Of a stretch of 12,060 nucleotides of DNA, positions 1 through 7,049 are shown in pieces (positions within the stretch are counted from its first letter, which is position 1; every line of letters starts with the position of its first letter). Made by a program: the position numbers and the translations under genes. The notes below the pieces were generated by a model that searched no databases, was not told the DNA's origin, and was given only the letters and a program-made list of their open reading frames with translations. Source of the stretch: Bacteroidales bacterium. Lineage in GTDB: Bacteria; Bacteroidota; Bacteroidia; Bacteroidales; DYOH01. The stretch spans positions 1 through 12,060 of the forward strand of contig DAOVUO010000030.1 of the NCBI GenBank assembly GCA_030632545.1, written 5' to 3'.

Positions 1-815
1 AAAACATTTTTAAGATTTGTTTCAAGCTTTTCATTAGTGATTATTTCGCCCCACTCATTTAAAACAACAATATCTTTCAAAAATTCAGTATTCGGAACAT
101 AGCCAACAAAAATAAATGTTCCATCAATAGGCATTTCTGTAATTTTATTTGTTGGAATATGTTTAATTTTTGCAATAGTAAGTGATTTATCCCCAGCAAA
201 TCCGTCAATTGTAGACTCCATTATAAAATCAATTTTCTCATTTGCTTTCGCTTTTTCAACAGCATATTGAAAAGCCTGAAAATGGTCGAATTGATGAACA
301 ATAGTTACTTTTGAAGCATATTTAGTTAATTCTACAGCCTCCTCCAAGGCAGAATTCCCTCCCCCAACAACAATTATATTTTTATCCTGAAAAAAGTCAC
401 CATCACAGGTTGCGCAATAAGAGATTCCCAAACCTGTAAACTCCTTTTCTCCTTTCACATTTAAGGCACGAGATTTTCCACCTGGTGCTAATACAACAGC
501 TTTTGCCATATATTCATCACCATTCTCTAAATTAATTTTCTTTAAATCAAGTTCTAAGTCTAATGACTTTAACTTTGCATTTGATTTTATCTCACAACCA
601 AAATTTATAGCCTGCTTTTTCATTGTTGCAGCTAACATATAACCACTAATGCTTTCAATACCAGGATAATTTTCAACTAAATGAGTAAGATTAACTTGTC
701 CACCTGGCATTCCATTATCTATAATTAAAACTTTAGCTTTTGCACGAGCTAAATAAATTCCTGCAGTTAATCCTGCAGGCCCTGCACCAATAACAATCAC
801 ATCAAAAACACTCAT
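1..815 (-). CDS. trxB: Thioredoxin reductase-like flavoprotein, 3' end outside the window, atypical NAD(P)H site
   Basis: This encodes a thioredoxin reductase-type flavoprotein, which passes electrons from a dinucleotide through FAD and a cysteine pair to a thioredoxin-fold partner in the cytoplasm. The first 271 residues are visible; the family is usually about 310 long, so the C-terminal FAD motif is lost beyond the edge. I see the N-terminal FAD motif GAGPAG (residues 10-15), GGQ at 38-40, the redox pair C134-A-T-C137 followed by DGD, and the second Rossmann motif GGGNSA (151-156). The usual HRRxxxR, which binds the 2'-phosphate of NADPH, is replaced by HQFDHFQ (174-180), so no arginine remains there. 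This suggests NADH or another donor, which is inference. The ATG lies just downstream of AAGGAAAG. The gene is separated from the thioredoxin-like gene upstream by a terminator, so it probably has its own promoter. The family is certain; the cofactor is not. Confidence 0.9.
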   Translation of the reverse strand, partial: MSVFDVIVIGAGPAGLTAGIYLARAKAKVLIIDNGMPGGQVNLTHLVENYPGIESISGYMLAATMKKQAINFGCEIKSNAKLKSLDLELDLKKINLENGDEYMAKAVVLAPGGKSRALNVKGEKEFTGLGISYCATCDGDFFQDKNIIVVGGGNSALEEAVELTKYASKVTIVHQFDHFQAFQYAVEKAKANEKIDFIMESTIDGFAGDKSLTIAKIKHIPTNKITEMPIDGTFIFVGYVPNTEFLKDIVVLNEWGEIITNEKLETNLKNV

Positions 816-873
816 CTTTCCTTATATTATTATTTATAAATAACTTATTTTTGTAATAAAACAAATCGCTGGT

Positions 874-915
874 AAAAATAAAAATAAAAAGCCTCTTTTC
901 AAACAGAAAAGAGGC
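874..915 (-). terminator. Intrinsic terminator after the thioredoxin-like gene
   Basis: Read on the minus strand, GCCTCTTTTC (906-915 reversed) pairs perfectly over 10 bp with GAAAAGAGGC (891-900 reversed) around a 5-nt loop, and the stem is followed by a T-rich tract (TTTTTATTTTTATTTTTA). It sits about 30 bp past the stop of the thioredoxin-like gene and upstream of trxB, so it should insulate the two or allow only partial read-through. Confidence 0.9.
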
Positions 916-942
916 ATTAAATATCTTATTTCGGAACAATCC

Positions 943-1293
943 CTAAGCACTAAAATACTCGTCTAAAATTGCTTGAATTTGCTCTTTAGATTGAATACTT
1001 GTTGTAGCTTTTACAACTTTCCCATTAACATAATATACAGTAAAAGGAAGTCCCATAAAACCTTGGCATTCTGGCAATTCACGAATTAAACGTGCTTCTG
1101 GAATATCAAACAACATATCATAAAATTTAATATTTGGATTTTCCTTCTCTAATTGCTCACAAGTATCATATACAGGTACACACATAGGTCCCATACGGCC
1201 AGCAAGAATCACTACTTTTTCATCTGCGGCAATTGCTTTATTATACTCAGCCTCGCTGATAATATGCTTTAAATTTGTTACTAAAGTTGACAT
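943..1293 (-). CDS. Thioredoxin-fold protein with CGPC replaced by MGPM
   Basis: This is a 116-residue protein with the thioredoxin layout. An N-terminal helix is followed by a strand (VVILAG, 27-32), the active-site turn, a helix, a strand ending at D63, and a GLPF segment (81-84) that matches the conserved cis-proline loop, then VYYVNGKVV (86-94) and a final helix. The active-site turn reads R33-M-G-P-M-C38, where a thioredoxin would have WCGPC, so both redox cysteines are methionines. Cysteines remain at 38, 45 and 76, and C38 immediately after the turn might substitute as a single reactive thiol. It lies next to a thioredoxin reductase that is itself atypical. It may be a dedicated partner of that enzyme, a non-redox binding protein, or a monothiol protein. 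The fold assignment is firm and the function is unknown. A good promoter lies upstream and a strong terminator downstream, so it is transcribed alone. Confidence 0.85.
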   Translation of the reverse strand: MSTLVTNLKHIISEAEYNKAIAADEKVVILAGRMGPMCVPVYDTCEQLEKENPNIKFYDMLFDIPEARLIRELPECQGFMGLPFTVYYVNGKVVKATTSIQSKEQIQAILDEYFSA

Positions 1294-1323
1294 AATTTGT
1301 ATAAAATTAAATTTTTAAGACCA

Positions 1324-1339
1324 CAAATATACAAAAATA
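1324..1339 (-). promoter_or_regulatory. Promoter of the thioredoxin-like gene (two overlapping -7 candidates)
   Basis: On the minus strand TATATTTG (1324-1331) is an exact match to the Bacteroidota -7 element TAnnTTTG, and TATTTTTG (1332-1339) directly upstream is a second match. Transcription would start near 1317, leaving a leader of roughly 25 nt before the ATG at 1293. No clear TTTG -33 element is seen at the normal spacing. Confidence 0.6.
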
Positions 1340-1467
1340 TAGAAACTAAAATAAACTAAAATAAAAACAAAATTAATAAAAAGCCTATAAAACATTAGCT
1401 TAACCCGTCAAAAGAACATAAGAGCTTTTTATAATATTAACTAAATTAACTACAAATTAAGTTTTTT

Positions 1468-2868
1468 TTATTTCGCAGCCATTTTTTGAATTTTTTTTAC
1501 AAATTTTTTCGCTAAATTATCTGCATTTTCCTGACTAGTAGACTCAGAGTAAATACGAATTATTGGTTCAGTATTTGATTTTCGCATGTGAACCCACTCC
1601 TTTTTATCATCAAAATCTAATTTTACACCATCAATAGTAGTAATACGAACATTCATATTTTTCGCCTCCGTTTCAAGTTTTGCTAAAATAGTATCTGGAT
1701 TTATGCCTTCAACTAATTGCACTTTATTTTTTGACATAAAAAACGCAGGGTATTCGTTTCGCAAAACTGAACACTTCATTTTTTTATTTGCTAAATGACT
1801 CAAAAACAAAGCAATTCCGACCAAAGAATCACGTCCTGAATGTAATGCAGGATAAATAATGCCCCCGTTTCCTTCACCACCAATTATTGCATTAGTTTCG
1901 TACATTTTAGCCACAACATTTACTTCACCTACGGCAGCAGCACTATAATCTACACCATGCATCTCACTAACTTCAAGTAATGCACGAGTAGATGAAAGAT
2001 TAGAAACAGTATTTCCTTTCTTTCTGCTCAAAATATAATCTGCTACTGCTACAAGTGTATATTCCTCGCCAAACATAGAGCCATCTTCATTAACTATAGC
2101 TAGTCTATCTACGTCAGGATCAACAACAAAACCTAAATGTGCATTATTTTTAATTACAGTTGCAGATAATTCGGTTAAATGCTCAGGTAATGGTTCTGGA
2201 TTATGAGGAAAATGGCCTGTAGGCTCTGTATAGAGCTCTATTACTTCTACACCTAAATCCCTTAATAATGGAGGAATTGCAATCCCACCCACAGAGTTCA
2301 CAGCATCAATAACTACTTTAAAATTAGCCTTTTTGATTGCTTCTACGTCAACCAATTCAAGTTCTAATATTTTTTCGATATGCTTTAAATGGTAATTATC
2401 TATTTTTATTTCAGTTCCAATATCTTCTATTTCAGCATATTCAACATTAATATCTTCCGACAAATCAAGTATTTCCTTACCCTCTGCTGCATTTAAAAAT
2501 TCACCCTTTGAGTTAAGTAATTTAAGTGCATTCCATTGTTTAGGATTATGACTAGCAGTAATAATAATTCCACCATCAGCCTTTTCAAACTCAACCGCCA
2601 TTTCTGTTGTAGGTGTGGTAGCTAGTCCAATATTTATAACATCAATACCCGAGGCAATTAAAGTTGCACTGATTAATCGGTCTACCATATCGCCCGAAAG
2701 TCTAGCATCACGGCCTAAAACAACACTATTTTTCTTTTTTTGTGTGCTATTTTTAATAAACGTAGAATAAGCTGTAGCAAATTTCACAATATCAATAGGT
2801 GTTAAATTCATCCCCTGAACACCACCAATTGTTCCTCTAATTCCTGAAATTGATTTAATTAAAGACAT
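1468..2868 (-). CDS. glmM: Phosphoglucosamine mutase-type phosphohexomutase
   Basis: This is a member of the alpha-D-phosphohexomutase superfamily, 466 residues, probably converting glucosamine-6-phosphate to glucosamine-1-phosphate for peptidoglycan and LPS precursor synthesis. The N-terminus SISGIRGTIGG is typical. The phosphoserine loop TASHNP has S106 as the phosphorylated residue, the metal loop is D250-P-D252-V-D254-R255, the sugar-binding loop is GEGNGG (331-336), and the C-terminal phosphate-binding loop is RKSNTEPIIR (429-438). The GEGNGG and SNTEP forms differ from the GEQSGH and SGTEP of E. coli-type GlmM and resemble variants known from archaea and, I believe, Bacteroidota. Phosphomannomutase or phosphoglucomutase activity therefore cannot be excluded. 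The ATG start gives the normal N-terminus, and a TAnnTTTG match lies about 25 bp upstream. It stands alone between promoter-bearing gaps. Confidence 0.88.
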   Translation of the reverse strand: MSLIKSISGIRGTIGGVQGMNLTPIDIVKFATAYSTFIKNSTQKKKNSVVLGRDARLSGDMVDRLISATLIASGIDVINIGLATTPTTEMAVEFEKADGGIIITASHNPKQWNALKLLNSKGEFLNAAEGKEILDLSEDINVEYAEIEDIGTEIKIDNYHLKHIEKILELELVDVEAIKKANFKVVIDAVNSVGGIAIPPLLRDLGVEVIELYTEPTGHFPHNPEPLPEHLTELSATVIKNNAHLGFVVDPDVDRLAIVNEDGSMFGEEYTLVAVADYILSRKKGNTVSNLSSTRALLEVSEMHGVDYSAAAVGEVNVVAKMYETNAIIGGEGNGGIIYPALHSGRDSLVGIALFLSHLANKKMKCSVLRNEYPAFFMSKNKVQLVEGINPDTILAKLETEAKNMNVRITTIDGVKLDFDDKKEWVHMRKSNTEPIIRIYSESTSQENADNLAKKFVKKIQKMAAK

Positions 2869-2892
2869 ATCAATATTAATTTAGATAAGTCA

Positions 2893-2900
2893 CAAACCTA
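2893..2900 (-). promoter_or_regulatory. Likely glmM promoter (-7 element)
   Basis: The minus strand carries TAGGTTTG, an exact TAnnTTTG match, ending 24 nt before the glmM start codon. A TTTG that could serve as the -33 element lies upstream (2916-2919), but the 15-nt gap is shorter than usual. The predicted leader is about 18 nt. Confidence 0.5.
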
Positions 2901-3062
2901 AACATTTTTTTTATTCAAAGGAAAAGAAAAATTTAAAGTAATTCGGAAGATTGATAAATCAAAAAAAGTAGAAATAGTAATTCAAAGGTTTGTTGTTTTT
3001 TTTTAATTTCCTGATAGCGAAAATTTTGACAAAACTTAACGGTATATTGTAATTAAAACTTT

Positions 3063-4754
3063 TTATTTATTCTTTTTTCGATTGCTAAACATGCTGAAGA
3101 GCAGCACAAAAGTCATGAAAAGGGCAAAAGATAAACCAATAAAAGGAATAAGCGGGATACCCCAAAAGACTTGCATAGAATGTGCGGCATCTGAAGTATA
3201 AATTATAGATGAACCAATTATTAACGAGACTGTTAATAATGTGATTATTAGGCGATTGGCTATTGAGTCCGCTTTATGCAAAATAGGTTCATAACCTCTA
3301 ATATTTACATTTGTTTGTAAATCACCAGTTCTTAATTTTTTAAGAATATACTTTATATCGATTGGTGAACTATAGAGCAAACTAGACAAATGCGACATAT
3401 AGTATTGTAAATCGGCCTTAACATTAGCAGGAGAATATTGTTCGGCCACAATTCGTATACCAAAAGGACGAAGATGACTTATCAAATCGAATTCAGGATC
3501 AAGTTTATTTCCAATACCTTCAAGAATTGCAAAGGCTCTAAAAATAATAAATATAATACCTGGAACATGTAGTTTATATTCATAAATAATTCGCTGTAGT
3601 TTAACAGTAAGCTCCGAAAGTTGTATTTCGTGAATATCCACTAATCGAAAACCCTCGATAAGCTCTTCGAGCTCTGTTTCGAATTTTTTCATATCGTGAA
3701 TTTCACTATTAGAAGCCAATCTCCTGATATTAGCAGCTATACTACGGTAGTCCTCTTGAGCCAATCCAATCATTAATCCAGCAAAAGCATATTTTTGCTT
3801 TTTAGTGAGTTTTCCCACCATGCCAAAATCAATAAGTGAAATTTTACTATCAGGCTGGACTAATACATTCCCAGGATGAGGATCAGCATGAAATATACCG
3901 TATTCAAAAATCTGTGTTAAATAAATATTTAGCGTATCCTTTACTACATCTTTTGGCTTAATACCCCACGATTCAATGGTTTTTATGTCGTCAACCTTAC
4001 AGCCGCTTATAAATTCCATCACTAATATTTTTCTTCCAGAAAATTCCTTATAAACTTGCGGAATTCTCAATCCACGCTGATATTTATAAATTTTTCTAAA
4101 TTGCAGAATATTTCGAGCTTCAATATTATAATCAAGCTCTTGCATCATACTTTCTTCAAAAACATCTACAATGCCTAAAGGATTCAAAATCCCCTGATTA
4201 ACAAAATAATTCTCAGTAAGACCAATTATTTCACGTAATAAAGCAAGATCAGTTTTAACTTTCTTATATACACCAGGACGCTGAATTTTAATCGCTACAT
4301 CAGTTCCATCAATCAATCTAGCTCTATAAACTTGACCAATTGATGCTGAACCTAATGGCAAACTATCAAAAAAGGAAAAAACATCTTCAATTTTAGTTCC
4401 TAATTCTTTTTCTAAAATAAACTTTGCTACTTTATAACTAAAAGGTGGCACTTCATTTTGTAGTTTTTCAAACTCATCAATAAGTTTTGAAGGAATTATA
4501 TCTGGGCGGTTACTAAGCATTTGAGCCAACTTTATAAAAGTTGGACCTAATTCTTCAACAACCATTCTAATACGCTCCCAACGATTGAATTCGAAAATTG
4601 ACTTATCTGCATGCGTCCACGAAAGTTGGCGCTTTGCAGAAACAAAACGTTTTAAGGAAGTAGAACTTACAATATCCTCAAAACTGTATTTCAACAGAAT
4701 ATTAATTACTTCGCTAATGCGCGTGATATTACTAACTGTCCTGTTGAAAATCAT
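3063..4754 (-). CDS. ABC1/UbiB-family atypical kinase with C-terminal membrane anchor
   Basis: This 563-residue protein belongs to the ABC1/ADCK/UbiB family of atypical protein-kinase-like ATPases linked to isoprenoid quinone and lipid metabolism. Visible motifs are GPTFIKLAQ (70-78; the usual KxGQ has Ala for Gly), the nucleotide loop PLGSASIGQVYRA (133-145), the ATP lysine in AIKIQRP (K156), QELDYNIEA (205-213, the ExD motif), the catalytic HADPHPGN (289-296) and DFG (309-311). Two hydrophobic segments at about 503-519 and 530-556 form a C-terminal membrane hairpin with a basic tail (NRKKNK). Bacteroidota generally use menaquinone, so a role in ubiquinone synthesis is unlikely and the substrate is unknown. 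Upstream lie two phasin-like coiled-coil genes with the same orientation. A stem-loop in the gap suggests partial separation from them. A TAnnTTTG match (4762-4769) would give a nearly leaderless transcript. Confidence 0.9.
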   Translation of the reverse strand: MIFNRTVSNITRISEVINILLKYSFEDIVSSTSLKRFVSAKRQLSWTHADKSIFEFNRWERIRMVVEELGPTFIKLAQMLSNRPDIIPSKLIDEFEKLQNEVPPFSYKVAKFILEKELGTKIEDVFSFFDSLPLGSASIGQVYRARLIDGTDVAIKIQRPGVYKKVKTDLALLREIIGLTENYFVNQGILNPLGIVDVFEESMMQELDYNIEARNILQFRKIYKYQRGLRIPQVYKEFSGRKILVMEFISGCKVDDIKTIESWGIKPKDVVKDTLNIYLTQIFEYGIFHADPHPGNVLVQPDSKISLIDFGMVGKLTKKQKYAFAGLMIGLAQEDYRSIAANIRRLASNSEIHDMKKFETELEELIEGFRLVDIHEIQLSELTVKLQRIIYEYKLHVPGIIFIIFRAFAILEGIGNKLDPEFDLISHLRPFGIRIVAEQYSPANVKADLQYYMSHLSSLLYSSPIDIKYILKKLRTGDLQTNVNIRGYEPILHKADSIANRLIITLLTVSLIIGSSIIYTSDAAHSMQVFWGIPLIPFIGLSFALFMTFVLLFSMFSNRKKNK

Positions 4755-4761
4755 TTAAATA

Positions 4762-4769
4762 CAAAATTA
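4762..4769 (-). promoter_or_regulatory. Possible promoter immediately upstream of the ABC1 kinase
   Basis: The minus strand reads TAATTTTG, an exact TAnnTTTG match, 7 nt before the start codon. Initiation here would give an almost leaderless mRNA, which is unusual, so the match may be due to AT-rich composition. Confidence 0.3.
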
Positions 4770-4780
4770 TAATTTTAATA

Positions 4781-4855
4781 AAAAGAGATTGCTTTTAATT
4801 CATCGTAAAAATAAGCAAAATTGCTATACTTTACACAAAAAAAACAATCTCTTTT
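4781..4855 (-). terminator. Long-loop stem between the phasin-like gene and the ABC1 kinase gene
   Basis: AAAAGAGATTG (4781-4791) and CAATCTCTTTT (4845-4855) are perfect 11-bp inverted repeats. The 53-nt loop contains a smaller hairpin, AGCAA-AA-TTGCT (4814-4825). On the minus strand the stem ends in CTTTTT followed by ATT, which resembles a terminator after the phasin-like gene. The large structured loop is unusual for a plain terminator, so it could instead be a regulated or processed leader of the kinase gene. Confidence 0.5.
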
Positions 4856-4875
4856 ATACAATATCAAGACTAGAT

Positions 4876-5283
4876 TTATTTATCTGAGCCTTTACTACCA
4901 CTCTCTTTTTTTGTAGTAGTCTTTTTTGTTCTAGTAGTTTTTTTGGCAGGTGCTTTTTCTACAACCGCAGATTTTTCAGCATCCTTTTTATTTGCCAATA
5001 CTGCTTCAAGAACAGTAACTCTATTAGACAATCCGCTCATGTCTTGATTTGTAGCAAATTTAAACGATTTAACAACTTTCTCTATTAAGCTAGAGAATTG
5101 TGTTTCCAGTTCGTCTTTTTTAGTATCAGTATTCTTAGAAAATTCGTCAAAAATTTTCTTTCCTTCATCAGAACTAACTTTTCCTTCATCTACCAATTTA
5201 TCAACAAGAACCTTTGCTTTCTCAACCGATTGTGACACTAAGCCTACTCCTGTGTAAACAAATTGTTTAAAAAAATTCTCCAT
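4876..5283 (-). CDS. Phasin-like coiled-coil protein with Lys/Thr-rich tail (copy 1)
   Basis: This is a small helical protein of 135 residues, counted from the ATG at 5283. A TTG seven codons further upstream is in frame but only adds NLKKKK from a run of 13 adenines. The paralogue next door starts exactly at MENFFK, so the ATG is preferred. The N-terminus MENFFKQFVYTGVGLVSQS is followed by a predicted helix-turn-helix of charged residues and a short coiled coil LSNRVTVLEAVLA near residue 90, which is the pattern of phasin / polyhydroxyalkanoate granule-associated proteins. Unlike the second copy it carries a low-complexity tail rich in Lys and Thr (KKTTRTKKTTTKK), reminiscent of the basic tails of PhaF-type proteins that bind DNA. 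It lies 30 bp after copy 2 and probably in the same transcript, with the ABC1 kinase gene downstream. The actual ligand (granule, membrane or quinone complex) is unknown. Confidence 0.75.
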   Translation of the reverse strand: MENFFKQFVYTGVGLVSQSVEKAKVLVDKLVDEGKVSSDEGKKIFDEFSKNTDTKKDELETQFSSLIEKVVKSFKFATNQDMSGLSNRVTVLEAVLANKKDAEKSAVVEKAPAKKTTRTKKTTTKKESGSKGSDK

Positions 5284-5313
5284 TTTTTTTTTTTTTAAAT
5301 TCAAATAAACAAA

Positions 5314-5616
5314 TTACTCTTTCTCAGACAATGCAGCTTCTAGTTCTTTAATTCTAGTTTCTAAGTCATTCACTTCTTTATGACTAGCAAAATTAAATTT
5401 CTTCACTACTTTCTCAACAGAGTCTTTTAACTGATTTTCGAGCTCTATTCTCTTGTTATCAGTATTCTTCAAAAAATCTTCAACTAATTTTTTACCTTCT
5501 GTAACTGATAATTTGTTATCATCAACCAATTCGTCTGCCAATTTTTGAACTTTATCTTTTGTTAAAGATACCAAACCCACTCCTGTGTAAACAAACTTCT
5601 TAAAAAAATTCTCCAT
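5314..5616 (-). CDS. Phasin-like coiled-coil protein (copy 2)
   Basis: This 100-residue protein is a tandem paralogue of the adjacent gene. It shares the start MENFFK-KFVYTGVGLVS, a central EGKK segment, KNTD, EKVVK and a FA(S/T) joint before a C-terminal coiled coil LETRIKELEAALSEKE. It ends where copy 1 begins its basic tail. The length and layout fit phasin family proteins, which coat granules or membranes and often form coiled-coil oligomers. The C-terminal LExRIxxLE helix also resembles small UbiB-accessory proteins such as UbiK, and an ABC1/UbiB kinase lies two genes downstream. That link is inference from context. The gene is the first of the apparent operon, and an inverted repeat sits 23 bp upstream of its ATG. 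Confidence 0.75.
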   Translation of the reverse strand: MENFFKKFVYTGVGLVSLTKDKVQKLADELVDDNKLSVTEGKKLVEDFLKNTDNKRIELENQLKDSVEKVVKKFNFASHKEVNDLETRIKELEAALSEKE

Positions 5617-5920
5617 AACTTTTCGATTTAGATTTACTTTACTATGTACGCATAGTAATTTATTATTAAAATTCTTATTTATAAATTAAATATTTATCAC
5701 ACTTAATAAATCTTGAAATTGTTTTTTGATTAATTAAATGATTATAAATGCAAAGAACGAGTTTTTAGAACAAATATCCAAATAAGTCGAAAATTTTAAC
5801 TTTTCATTACAAATAGCAATAACTGTATCATTATCAGTAATAAAACAAAAACAAAATAAAACAAAAAACAAAAACCAAGATTGAATAGTAGTAATTTAAA
5901 GATATAGAAAAAAATGAATG
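5617..5920. other. 304-bp gap upstream of the phasin-like operon
   Basis: There is no convincing gene here. The gap lies between the start of the phasin-like gene and the stop of the esterase. It holds an 8-bp palindrome close to the phasin start, a near-match to the -7 element on the minus strand (GATATTTG, about 5767-5774) and an A/C-rich tract around 5841-5877 (runs of A broken by single C). Any promoter of the phasin-like operon should be in this interval. Confidence 0.6.
5639..5658. promoter_or_regulatory. Operator-like palindrome or leader hairpin upstream of the phasin-like genes
   Basis: TTACTATG-TACG-CATAGTAA is a perfect 8-bp inverted repeat with a 4-nt spacer, 23 bp before the ATG at 5616. 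In DNA it could bind a dimeric regulator; in RNA it would form a hairpin in the leader. No T-tract follows, so it is not a terminator. Confidence 0.45.
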
Positions 5921-6865
5921 TTATAAAACACTGCTTCTCTTTGTATAAATTTCGTTTATAAAATCTACTATCAGATTTACAGCTTCATCTGCTTCAGGAA
6001 TAATCTTCTGAAATAAGTGCCACCAATGCATTAAACCATCCCATGTTTGAAGTTTAGAGTTTATATTTTGATTTTTCATTTTTTCATGTAATCGCAATCC
6101 ATCATCATACAACATTTCCGAAGTACTACATTGAATTAAACTTGTTGGAAATTCATAAAAATCGCCATATAATGCTGATATAAAGGGGTTCTGTAAATCT
6201 TCGTTTACAGCATACATCTCTGCCCAACGTTTCAGTTTGTTTATATCATTAAGAGGATCATTTTCTGCATTTATTTTTATAGATTCACCTGTTGCAGCCA
6301 AGTCCACCCATGGCGATAATCCAATTATAGCTGCTGGTAATGGATGTTTCAAATCGCGAAGCTTTAATCCTAATGAAAAAGCAAGTCCACCACCTGCTGA
6401 ATCACCAGCAAAAATTATATTTTCTGGCAACTTCCCTCTATCAAGCAACGATAAATAACTAGAAACAGCATCGTCTAAAGCAGCAGGATAAGGACTTTCA
6501 GGTGCCTTTCTGTAATCAGGCAAAAGAGCAATCATACCCACTTTTTTTGCAATTTTCCCTACTAAAGAACGGTGAGAATTAATAGATCCTATAGTGTAAC
6601 CTCCACCATGAAAATAAAGCAAAACTTTTTTCTTATCAGCATTTGTAGGTACAATCAAATCAGCATTTATATGAGTAAATAAACTGTCTTTTACTTTTAT
6701 TTTTATTTGCTTATGATGCACTCCCCAAGGTAAGAGATAAAAAAAAGTACCTAGTTCCAATAGATGTCTCATGTGGTGAATCTCTGGAATTTTTCCCTTT
6801 TCCTTTAAAGGTTTAGTGGCTTTGATTAATATATTTTTAACTGACTCGTGCTGTCTGGATGGCAT
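5921..6865 (-). CDS. HSL-family (hydrolase fold 3) alpha/beta hydrolase, probable esterase
   Basis: This 314-residue protein is of the hormone-sensitive-lipase family, probably a cytoplasmic carboxylesterase acting on short acyl esters. It has the oxyanion motif HGGGY (86-90), the PDYRKAPESPYPAAL segment (116-130), the nucleophile motif G154-D-S156-A-G, and a C-terminal histidine in DGLMHWWH, most likely H280. The acid position, usually Asp in DPLxDEG, reads SEMLYDDG, so E250 probably takes that role; Glu is known in part of this family. No signal peptide is seen. The first 60 residues form a basic, partly helical cap. The gene is divergent from the adenylate kinase gene and upstream of the phasin-like genes on the same strand, 304 bp away. 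Phasin-like proteins nearby might hint at hydrolysis of a stored polyester, but the HSL fold alone does not show that. Confidence 0.88.
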   Translation of the reverse strand: MPSRQHESVKNILIKATKPLKEKGKIPEIHHMRHLLELGTFFYLLPWGVHHKQIKIKVKDSLFTHINADLIVPTNADKKKVLLYFHGGGYTIGSINSHRSLVGKIAKKVGMIALLPDYRKAPESPYPAALDDAVSSYLSLLDRGKLPENIIFAGDSAGGGLAFSLGLKLRDLKHPLPAAIIGLSPWVDLAATGESIKINAENDPLNDINKLKRWAEMYAVNEDLQNPFISALYGDFYEFPTSLIQCSTSEMLYDDGLRLHEKMKNQNINSKLQTWDGLMHWWHLFQKIIPEADEAVNLIVDFINEIYTKRSSVL

Positions 6866-7049
6866 TTTTACGGTTTTTATGTTGCCTAAATTAAATTATT
6901 TTTAGAAAAAAGCGAAAAAAAAAAGTAAACAGGTAAAAATCAAAAAAAAAAGACACAAATAAGCCTTACATTAATAAACTGAGAATTAATAGTTACGCAT
7001 CATTATTTTTTTTATATTTATATAAAAATTGAAACATATTTATAAAACA

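Noticed and set aside
1380..1436. AAAAAGC/GCTTTTT inverted repeat as a glmM terminator
   Set aside because: The arms are only 7 bp of mostly A/T around a loop of about 40 nt with no good inner stem; too weak to list as a feature.
3063..4754. Calling the ABC1 kinase a ubiquinone biosynthesis protein (ubiB)
   Set aside because: The family match is solid, but Bacteroidota generally use menaquinone and no quinone genes are adjacent, so the symbol would imply an unsupported pathway.
6237..6458. Plus-strand open frame of 73 codons inside the esterase gene
   Set aside because: It lies wholly antisense to a protein with clear catalytic motifs and has no family pattern of its own.
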